Positions 5,957-11,152 of a stretch of 11,152 bases of DNA are shown in pieces. The notes beneath the pieces were generated by a model. The model made no database searches. It saw only the letters and a program-made list of their open reading frames with translations, and was not told where the DNA came from. The translations under genes and the position numbers were made by a program. This DNA comes from Pseudomonadota bacterium. GTDB taxonomy: Bacteria > Pseudomonadota > Gammaproteobacteria > Burkholderiales > Eutrophovitaceae. Each line of letters begins with the position of its first letter. The first letter of the stretch is position 1. The stretch covers positions 1 through 11,152 of the forward strand of contig PAHB01000072.1 in the NCBI GenBank assembly GCA_002704665.1, given 5' to 3'.

Positions 5957-7120
5957 TTAAATGCTTCGCTGGTTAAAGCGCCGACCAATAATTGAGGAGG
6001 CTATATTTACCTTCTGGATGTCAATCGCCCCTCCGGCAATACCCCATCCCCAAGCATCTCTCATCTTTTGCTCTACCGGATAATCTCGGGAATAGCCATA
6101 TCCTCCCATTATTTGCACAGCTTTTCCGGTAACTTCTCGAGAGATCTCATTGGCAAAACATTTTGCGATAGAGCTGTTACCGATCGACGGAAAGCCACTT
6201 CTCGCACTTTCAACAGCTCGGTACAAAAGAAGTCTGGAGGCGTCAAGTTTCATTTTCATATCAGCTAGGTGTAGCTGAACTGCTTGAAAGTCTACTATCG
6301 GTTTTCCAAACTGCTCTCTTTGCTGCACATACTCAACAACGTAATCAAAAGCACTTTGTGCGCATGATAAACTCATGGTAGTGTTTCCACAACGCTCCAA
6401 ATCAAAAGCTTCCATAAGTTTTTTAAAGCCGCCAGCGGGGACGACAATATTCGCCGTCGATATTTCTACATCATCGAAAAACATATCAGCACTGACTATT
6501 CCCCTGAACCCCATGTGATGCTCTCTTTTTCCGAAAGTGAAACCCTTAGCGCCTTTCTCAACGACTACCGCACCGATACCATTTGCTCCAGGTTCATCGC
6601 TTAAACGGCAATAGACCATATACATGTCTGAGTGAGTAGCTCCAGAGCACCATCTTTTTGTTCCATTTAAACGCAGACTTGTACCATTCGCCACGACAGC
6701 GGTTTTCAAATCTGTAAGCGCTGAACCAGCATTTGGCTCCGACATTGCTACCGCCAATACGGTATCCCCTGAACAAATTTTAGGAAGAATTCTCTCTTTG
6801 AGCTCTTTTGGAGCAAACTTTAAGATGGCCAATGCAGGACCGAAGGATGACTCAAAGATAGGAAATGCAGTCGCAACTGAAATTTTCGCTATCTCCTCCA
6901 ACACTAAAACCGCATCCAAATGACTAAGCCCTAGCCCACCGTACTGTTTTGGAAGATTAACCCCAAGCAATCCCATACTGGCGAAGCGCTTAAGCAAAGC
7001 CTCATCCGGCGGGGCATCGTTTTCTTCAATCTCTCTTGCCACTCCGGGTAATTCATTTATAGCAAATTTTCTTACCGATTGTTGTAACTCTATTTGCTGC
7101 GCTGTAAGGCTAAAATCCAT
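5957..7120 (-). CDS. Acyl-CoA dehydrogenase with catalytic Glu in the isovaleryl/long-chain position
   Basis: An FAD-dependent acyl-CoA alpha,beta-dehydrogenase of normal length (387 residues). The N-terminal helical domain carries LGVNLPKQYGG (52-62). The middle beta domain has AMSEPNAGSALTDLKT (125-140) and the KRWCSGA flavin region (155-161). The C-terminal helical domain holds the REQFGKPIVDFQAVQ motif (268-282), IMGGYGYSRDYPVEQKMRDA (337-356) and the tail. The usual YEGT base is missing: the matching stretch is IAGGAIDIQ (361-369) with Gly at 363. A Glu is instead present at 242 in FDLERC, where isovaleryl-CoA and long-chain acyl-CoA dehydrogenases keep their base. This suggests an active enzyme with a branched or bulky substrate. 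It heads a minus-strand run of genes separated by 15, 15 and 20 bases, and lies 96 bases after the pqqA stop, behind a terminator. The Shine-Dalgarno is poor. The substrate is unknown. Confidence 0.93.
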   Translation of the reverse strand: MDFSLTAQQIELQQSVRKFAINELPGVAREIEENDAPPDEALLKRFASMGLLGVNLPKQYGGLGLSHLDAVLVLEEIAKISVATAFPIFESSFGPALAILKFAPKELKERILPKICSGDTVLAVAMSEPNAGSALTDLKTAVVANGTSLRLNGTKRWCSGATHSDMYMVYCRLSDEPGANGIGAVVVEKGAKGFTFGKREHHMGFRGIVSADMFFDDVEISTANIVVPAGGFKKLMEAFDLERCGNTTMSLSCAQSAFDYVVEYVQQREQFGKPIVDFQAVQLHLADMKMKLDASRLLLYRAVESARSGFPSIGNSSIAKCFANEISREVTGKAVQIMGGYGYSRDYPVEQKMRDAWGWGIAGGAIDIQKVNIASSIIGRRFNQRSI

Positions 7121-7163
7121 ATCTTTTGTGCAATTTTAAGTCGTAAAACATTTGGTGGACTCC

Positions 7164-7196
7164 AAAACTAAAAAAGCTGCCGAAGGGGCAGCTTTT
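7164..7196 (-). terminator. Terminator or attenuator between pqqA and the acyl-CoA dehydrogenase gene
   Basis: On the minus strand GCTGCC (7192-7187) pairs with GGCAGC (7181-7176) around a CCTTC loop. The stem is extended by A4/T4 on each side and followed by TTTTTAGTTTTGG. It starts about 20 bases after the pqqA stop and ends 43 bases before the next start codon. It should yield a short, abundant pqqA transcript with limited readthrough. No convincing promoter was seen in the remaining 43 bases. Confidence 0.8.
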
Positions 7197-7216
7197 AGTG
7201 TAGCAGAGCCAAGCGT

Positions 7217-7288
7217 TTATCTGTTGGCAATGTACATAGTGACTTCAAATCCAAAACGCATTTCTGTGTATTCAGGTGCTGTCCACAT
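7217..7288 (-). CDS. pqqA: PqqA, coenzyme PQQ precursor peptide
   Basis: This 23-codon gene encodes the ribosomal peptide from which pyrroloquinoline quinone is made. It reads MWTAPEYTEMRFG followed by FEVTMYIANR. The invariant core is Glu15-x-x-x-Tyr19 (EVTMY), whose Glu and Tyr side chains are crosslinked by the radical-SAM enzyme PqqE with the chaperone PqqD. The MW start, the Pro near position 5 and the R-F-G-F before the core are also typical of PqqA. AAGGAGA (7302-7296) is a strong, well-spaced ribosome binding site. A hairpin terminator follows within 20 bases. Unusually, pqqB-E do not follow; the next gene is an acyl-CoA dehydrogenase. A complete pqq operon must be elsewhere if the cell makes PQQ, and this copy may be an extra one, as in some methylotrophs. 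The response regulator gene ends 145 bases upstream. Confidence 0.95.
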   Translation of the reverse strand: MWTAPEYTEMRFGFEVTMYIANR

Positions 7289-7295
7289 AATCAAA

Positions 7296-7302
7296 TCTCC
7301 TT
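7296..7302 (-). promoter_or_regulatory. Strong ribosome binding site of pqqA
   Basis: AAGGAGA on the minus strand sits seven bases before the pqqA ATG. It is much stronger than those of most genes in the window. This confirms the short reading frame and fits high peptide output. Confidence 0.85.
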
Positions 7303-7386
7303 AATTTTTGTCTAATTAACTTTAGCCATCACGACTGATTATCCATAAACCAAGGTTTCTCCAATACCGAATATCAATTAAATCCA

Positions 7387-7405
7387 ACTAATGATTATCA
7401 TGAGC
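7387..7405 (-). promoter_or_regulatory. Candidate Fur box upstream of pqqA
   Basis: The minus strand reads GCTCATGATAATCATTAGT. This matches 15 of 19 positions of the classical Fur consensus GATAATGATAATCATTATC, including the whole central 13 bases. It lies about 100 bases before the pqqA start and 29 bases after the response regulator stop. No clear promoter elements were recognised between it and pqqA. Palindromic AT-rich sites can arise by chance or belong to another regulator. Confidence 0.42.
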
Positions 7406-7433
7406 AATTGGAACGGATAAAAAACCATTCACA

Positions 7434-8075
7434 TCAACTAATTAAGCCTGCTCTCATGGCAATGAGCGCCAATTCGGCAGAGTTGGAAGCTTCAAGTTTT
7501 TGCTTAATGTTGTACAAATGGGTACCAACAGTTCGCGGGCTTAATGACATTACATCAGCTATTTCTTGAACCGATTGCCCGTTAGCCAAAGCTATAAACA
7601 CCTTAAACTCTTTTTCACTGAGCGAATCGATTGGGCTTTTACCTCCTGAAAACTGCTGAACAGCCAGTCTTTGTGCTATCGATGGCTCCAAGTAAGTCTT
7701 TCCTTGACTAACTTGCCTAATGGCTTTTATCAATTCTTCCGCAGCGCTTCTCTTTGTCAAATATCCAATCGCCCCCGCCTTTAAAACTCGACTAGCATGC
7801 ATCTCATCCTCGTGTGCTGATAAAACAAGAATTTTTGAGTCCGGCATTTTGGACAATATCCTATCGATTGCCTCTAAGCCCCCTATTCCCGGCATAGATA
7901 TATCCATAACCGTTACGTCTGGAGTCAACTCACTAACTAGCTTTATCGCATCCTCGCCACTCTCTCCTTCGGCAATCACTTCGATATCCCCCGCTCCCTT
8001 AAGAAGAAGCATAAAACCCATCCTGACCACTGCGTGGTCATCAACAAGAATTGTTCTGATTCCTTCTGGTGCCAT
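7434..8075 (-). CDS. LuxR/NarL-type response regulator
   Basis: This is the DNA-binding output half of a two-component system, 213 residues. The receiver domain (about 6-122) has the acidic pair D12/D13, the phospho-acceptor D58 in VMDISMPG, S86 and K108 in LTKRS. A LuxR-type helix-turn-helix (151-213) reads LSEKEFKVFIALANGQSVQEIA and then LSPRTVGTHLYNIKQKL. GGAG precedes the ATG. It follows its cognate kinase by 24 bases and ends 145 bases before pqqA. Regulators of this type control PQQ-dependent alcohol oxidation in pseudomonads (ExaE/AgmR), and the position next to pqqA suggests a similar job. This link is by position and family only. Autoregulation of the upstream operon is also possible. 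Confidence 0.95.
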   Translation of the reverse strand: MAPEGIRTILVDDHAVVRMGFMLLLKGAGDIEVIAEGESGEDAIKLVSELTPDVTVMDISMPGIGGLEAIDRILSKMPDSKILVLSAHEDEMHASRVLKAGAIGYLTKRSAAEELIKAIRQVSQGKTYLEPSIAQRLAVQQFSGGKSPIDSLSEKEFKVFIALANGQSVQEIADVMSLSPRTVGTHLYNIKQKLEASNSAELALIAMRAGLIS

Positions 8076-8099
8076 TTTTACTCCCTGGATAATCCAGTA

Positions 8100-9833
8100 T
8101 CAAAGATTGGACAGCGGTATGCAAGCCATAACGGCCACGCCGCCTTCAGGCCCCTCCTCAATATCAAAGTTTCCGCCCAGTCCCTGAACTCTCTCGCGCA
8201 TACCTATAACTCCCAGTCTCGTGGTTTCCTTTTCATTCCAACTCAACAAACCTTTACCATTGTCAACAACTCTAATGCGCAATTCTGAAATTGTATTTTT
8301 TGCATTTGTAATCTTATTTTTTGAAACCTCAACGTCTACCTGATTTGCCTCCGAGTGTTTTACTATGTTGGTAAGACACTCTTGAACGACCCTATAAACA
8401 GTGATGTTGATGTCTTCCGATAATCCGTCGATATTGCGCCCCAAGCTTACATTGGAAGCTATATTTGGATAACGACCACCCCAATTATCTAAAGCATCCT
8501 GAAGCGTATCCCGCAAACCTAAATGATCTAGACTACTCGGTCTTAGCTGACGGATTATTCCATGCATCCCATCGTAAATAGTTGAAGCCACCGACACAAT
8601 TGTCTCTACATTCTCCTTTGTCTCGGCACTTGTGCCATCCTTTTTTACGACCGCTGTTCCAATCGTTTTAATCGCTGTTATTCCTTGACCCAACTCATCA
8701 TGAAGTTCCCTTGCGATTACTCTCCTCTCCTCCTCTAGTCGCGCATGAACAAGCTGGGTTAAACGTTTATTCTGGTCTAACTCAACCTCAACTTTTTCCT
8801 TAAGTTTAATTTCGGTGACATCCCGGATATTACAAATCTCACCAATAACTTCGTTAGTTGATGGATCGACGAGCGGAGCGGCTGATAAGTAAACATCCAA
8901 TAGCTTACCTTCTTTGGTAACCCTTTGAGTTTCTATGTTATCTATTCGGTCCCTTTTCTTTATGATTGCCAGGTTTTGTTCGATTTGAAGTTGAGCTTTC
9001 TCAGGGGTGATCAGCTTTGCTGATTTGCCAACTATTTCCGACAACCCGTAACCAAACATTCGACTTGCCGCATCATTCCAAAAGGAAATTTTTCCCTCCA
9101 AATCATGAATAATGATGGCATCACTAGATTGTTCTGCGATTAAAGCTAGCCTTTGTTTTTGACCCAGAGAATCTTGAAGAGCTTGCGCCACGCTATTAAA
9201 TGTTCGACTAATCGCTGACAACTCTGGAACAGAGTAGGACGACAACCTTACCGTAAAATCACCCTTCTGCATTTTCGATAGCCCCCCAACTATTCCACCG
9301 ATTGGTCTGAGCCATCTTCCCAAAAGCCAAAAAACCAGTATGTTAAGTAAAAAGTAAAAAATTATTGCCAATAAAGCAAATTTTCGTATTTCATCCCAAG
9401 AATCAAGTATAGACCTTGAGGAATCAGGTGTGATAAGAATATAGCCAATTGGAAGATTTAATCGATATTCGGAAAGTTTTGGATCGACTAGGTCAGAAAA
9501 CCAACTCGGAGCCCACCTTCCTTTTTTGTAAGAAGAAGGCGGAGACTCGTATAATAATGCTCCGCCCAAGTCATAAAATCTAATTTCATTAGCTCTAACT
9601 CGACCCATTCGCTTTAAAAAATTTACTAGGGTAGCGCTTTGCTGGCCAATACGATTCTGCGCCATAGCACTCGAAATTATTGTCTCCAATATTTGAGCGG
9701 TAATTTTCGTTCCGGCTTCTATTTCCTCTCGAATCGAATTTTTTTGGTCATTCACTAGAATCACTCCAATCAAGAGACAAAAAGTAACGATAACCAATGA
9801 AATTACCAAGTTGATGCGAAATCGCAGCCCCAT
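8100..9833 (-). CDS. HAMP-PAS sensor histidine kinase, HisKA_3 (NarL-partner) type
   Basis: A membrane sensor kinase of 577 residues. The first transmembrane helix lies at about 9-27. A periplasmic sensing part of about 125 residues follows (28-150), then a second helix (153-171), a HAMP linker (about 172-225), a PAS domain (about 228-342), a dimerisation/phosphoacceptor segment with H378 in ARELHDELGQG, and a HATPase domain. The latter has an N box at QECLTNIVKHSEA (484-496), G1 at DNGKG (524-528) and G2 at GVIGMRERV (541-549). The HDELGQ motif is typical of kinases that pair with LuxR-type regulators, and that gene follows 24 bases downstream. The ATG shares its A with the TAA stop of the upstream peptidase gene, so translation is probably coupled. 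The signal is unknown; the periplasmic part and the PAS domain give two possible inputs. No cofactor ligand was recognised in the PAS domain. Confidence 0.94.
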   Translation of the reverse strand: MGLRFRINLVISLVIVTFCLLIGVILVNDQKNSIREEIEAGTKITAQILETIISSAMAQNRIGQQSATLVNFLKRMGRVRANEIRFYDLGGALLYESPPSSYKKGRWAPSWFSDLVDPKLSEYRLNLPIGYILITPDSSRSILDSWDEIRKFALLAIIFYFLLNILVFWLLGRWLRPIGGIVGGLSKMQKGDFTVRLSSYSVPELSAISRTFNSVAQALQDSLGQKQRLALIAEQSSDAIIIHDLEGKISFWNDAASRMFGYGLSEIVGKSAKLITPEKAQLQIEQNLAIIKKRDRIDNIETQRVTKEGKLLDVYLSAAPLVDPSTNEVIGEICNIRDVTEIKLKEKVEVELDQNKRLTQLVHARLEEERRVIARELHDELGQGITAIKTIGTAVVKKDGTSAETKENVETIVSVASTIYDGMHGIIRQLRPSSLDHLGLRDTLQDALDNWGGRYPNIASNVSLGRNIDGLSEDINITVYRVVQECLTNIVKHSEANQVDVEVSKNKITNAKNTISELRIRVVDNGKGLLSWNEKETTRLGVIGMRERVQGLGGNFDIEEGPEGGVAVMACIPLSNL

Positions 9834-10774
9834 TAGGATTGAAACACTTCCTTGAAATCGTCGGTAGCTTTTCGTAACTCTCTTGCGATTTCCGGCTGAC
9901 TACCAGAGTGTCCCCCGTTTTCAACTATTCTAAGTTCAGCATTGGGAAGACTATTGGCCAGTTCATAGGCCGTTACCGGAGGACACACCATATCTAGTCG
10001 ACCCTGAACAATTATCGTTTTCATCTTGAATTTAGCAACACCATCTAACATCTCTATTCCGTCAACAAAACAATCATTTAACATATAATGTAACTGAATT
10101 TTAGCCGACAGAAAATCGTCAATGTCAATTTTTTCAATTTTAGAAGATGGCTGTTCGTTCGATCCAATTTTCATCAAACTCGCCTCATAAGCAGACCATT
10201 CCCCAGCAAGCAGCATTGCTTTTTCATTATCCTGACCAAAAACTCCATCATAATAATACTTAATCGTGTCTTCAACCGTTCCCCTGCGGATCCTATCAAT
10301 AGTATCCGGCAAAAAATTTCGTATACCATCTAAATACCATTCAATTTCTGATTTTCTGGCAAGAAAAACACCCCTCAATAATAGGCCGGAAACGCGATTC
10401 GGATGCTCCAACGCATAAGATACCCCTAAAGTGCTTCCCCACGAACCCCCAAAAACTAAAAATTGCTTTATTGATAAATGCTCGCGAAGGCGGTCAACAT
10501 CAGAGATTAGTTTTTGAGTAGTATTTTGGAAGGTATGGCCTCTTGGAGAACTTTTACCGCATCCCCTCTGGTCGAACAAGACAACCCGGTAGAAGTTTGG
10601 ATCGAAATATCGCCTATGATATTCTCTCACTCTGCTACCTGGTCCTCCATGAAAGAAAAAAACAGGATAGCCTCGAGGGTTTCCACTCTCTTCAAAGTAA
10701 ATCTCATGAGTTTCGTCAACTTGTAATCCGCCCTTGTTAAACGGCGTTATCTGTGGGTAAACCGAGCTCTCCAT
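9833..10774 (-). CDS. pip: Proline iminopeptidase (prolyl aminopeptidase, family S33)
   Basis: A cytoplasmic alpha/beta-hydrolase that removes N-terminal proline from peptides, 313 residues, the usual length. HGGPG at 42-46 supplies the oxyanion hole. DQRGCGKS (68-75) is the family signature. The nucleophile is S111 in GGSWGS, and the triad is completed by D261 in GRLDMVCPP and H289 in GGHSG. There is no signal peptide. The GGAGA ribosome site overlaps the end of the TonB-domain gene, and only three bases separate the two genes. The stop overlaps the start of the histidine kinase by one base. It is therefore embedded in a signalling operon, which is unusual for this housekeeping enzyme. A role in trimming PqqA-derived peptide is conceivable because of the neighbourhood but is not shown by the sequence. 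Confidence 0.95.
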   Translation of the reverse strand: MESSVYPQITPFNKGGLQVDETHEIYFEESGNPRGYPVFFFHGGPGSRVREYHRRYFDPNFYRVVLFDQRGCGKSSPRGHTFQNTTQKLISDVDRLREHLSIKQFLVFGGSWGSTLGVSYALEHPNRVSGLLLRGVFLARKSEIEWYLDGIRNFLPDTIDRIRRGTVEDTIKYYYDGVFGQDNEKAMLLAGEWSAYEASLMKIGSNEQPSSKIEKIDIDDFLSAKIQLHYMLNDCFVDGIEMLDGVAKFKMKTIIVQGRLDMVCPPVTAYELANSLPNAELRIVENGGHSGSQPEIARELRKATDDFKEVFQS

Positions 10775-10777
10775 TTT

Positions 10778-11152
10778 CTATCTCCTATCCAATTTAAATT
10801 CGATGGGTACTCGTATTTCTTGAACCCCTAACTCTGTTGGGATAGTTAGGGTAGTTGAAACGTTTTGCACCATCCTAATAGCAGCCTTATCCAAGATTCT
10901 ACGACCACTACTCTTATCAACACTCACGGATTTTACCGACCCGCGAGAATTCAGCGTAATTAAAACCTCTACACGTCCCTGCCAGCGTTTAAGCAGCGCC
11001 CTCCTCGGATAAAGCTTCCGGACATCAACCGCTGATAAGATTTTTTCTCGGAAAGAATTTACTAAATTCTCCTGACTCTCTAAAGGTGGTATGGGGGGCA
11101 CACGCTCAATTTCCTTAATTGGACGCGGCGGTGCTGGCGGCGGTGGTGGCGG
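10778..11152 (-). CDS. TonB C-terminal domain protein (energy transducer TonB family), N-terminus outside window
   Basis: This is a partial gene whose 5' end lies beyond the right edge. The visible part begins with a proline-rich run (PPPPPPAPPRPIKEIERV) typical of the periplasm-spanning linker of TonB. It continues into a TonB C-terminal domain: YPRRALLKRWQGRVEVLITL, GSVKSVSVDKSSG, LDKAAIRMV and PIEFKL at the end. TonB proteins couple the ExbBD proton-motive complex to outer membrane receptors. A GTG at 11101 could pass for a start, but the frame stays open through the proline linker, so the gene is longer. It is followed by the peptidase gene after three bases and probably heads this operon or is an early member. 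The receptor partner is not in the window. Whether it is the main TonB or a paralog cannot be told. Confidence 0.88.
   Translation of the reverse strand, partial: PPPPPPAPPRPIKEIERVPPIPPLESQENLVNSFREKILSAVDVRKLYPRRALLKRWQGRVEVLITLNSRGSVKSVSVDKSSGRRILDKAAIRMVQNVSTTLTIPTELGVQEIRVPIEFKLDRR

Noticed and set aside
3897..7120. Valine degradation operon (isobutyryl-CoA dehydrogenase plus 3-hydroxyisobutyrate dehydrogenase)
   Set aside because: The dehydrogenase has DAPVGR instead of DAPVSGG, the interposed genes are ComDE-like, and no hydratase, thioesterase or methylmalonate semialdehyde dehydrogenase is present.
5957..7120. 3-sulfinopropionyl-CoA desulfinase of the acyl-CoA dehydrogenase fold
   Set aside because: Attractive because of the sulfur theme, but this protein keeps a Glu in the alternative catalytic position, and I saw no Arg near residue 84, where I recall the desulfinase having a key Arg. 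An alignment would decide.
7289..7433. Sigma-70 promoter for pqqA (GATAAT as -10)
   Set aside because: A GATAAT is present, but no -35 element at suitable spacing was convincing, so it was not listed as a feature.
8034..8288. Plus-strand frames opposite the kinase and regulator genes
   Set aside because: They lie antisense to well-supported genes with full domain motifs and show no independent coding evidence.
11099..11101. GTG as the start of a short TonB-domain gene
   Set aside because: The same frame continues upstream to the window edge through a proline-rich TonB linker, so the GTG is an internal Val codon.
1..11152. tRNA, rRNA, CRISPR array, insertion sequence or prophage genes
   Set aside because: No cloverleaf, regularly spaced repeat, transposase or integrase signature was seen on either strand.

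Overview
The window looks like chromosomal DNA of a Gram-negative proteobacterium, most likely a free-living aquatic gammaproteobacterium. It encodes a trimeric-type porin ending in Phe, a TonB-domain protein, secreted and lipid-anchored small proteins, and the PQQ precursor peptide PqqA. Base composition is moderately AT-rich, more so in the left third. The taxon is inferred from gene content and has not been tested.

Left third (1-3270, + strand): an envelope region. A porin with a strong terminator is followed by three diverged tandem copies of a small exported protein of the surface-adhesin E-like family, then a Cys-rich protein with a lipobox. The adhesin-E-like genes have poor Shine-Dalgarno sites and carry long A or T homopolymer tracts. 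In the first copy, one tract separates an upstream ATG from the gene frame. A 386-base gap between copies two and three holds an inverted repeat, a weak terminator-like hairpin and a possible relic of a small lipoprotein gene.

Middle (3295-7288, - strand): a compact set transcribed leftward. It starts with pqqA (23 codons, missed by length-limited ORF calling). After a terminator or attenuator come an acyl-CoA dehydrogenase, a two-subunit thiamine-diphosphate decarboxylase of the sulfopyruvate decarboxylase (ComD/ComE) type, and a beta-hydroxyacid dehydrogenase. That dehydrogenase carries the DAPVGR substrate motif of sulfolactaldehyde reductase YihU rather than the usual DAPVSGG. A cytochrome b561 follows last. 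No pqqBCDE genes are present here.

Right third (7434-11152, - strand): a tightly packed unit of a TonB C-terminal domain protein (cut by the window edge), a proline iminopeptidase, a HAMP-PAS histidine kinase of the NarL/UhpB type and its LuxR-type response regulator. The response regulator gene ends 145 bases before pqqA. A 15-of-19 match to the Fur box lies in that gap.

Working model (inference): the two-component system and perhaps iron status control pqqA. Limited readthrough of the pqqA terminator, or a separate promoter, then expresses an operon that decarboxylates a sulfopyruvate-like 2-oxo acid and reduces or oxidises the resulting aldehyde or alcohol. The combination of PqqA, ComDE-like subunits, a YihU-like reductase and an acyl-CoA dehydrogenase with a relocated catalytic base is the most notable content of the window.
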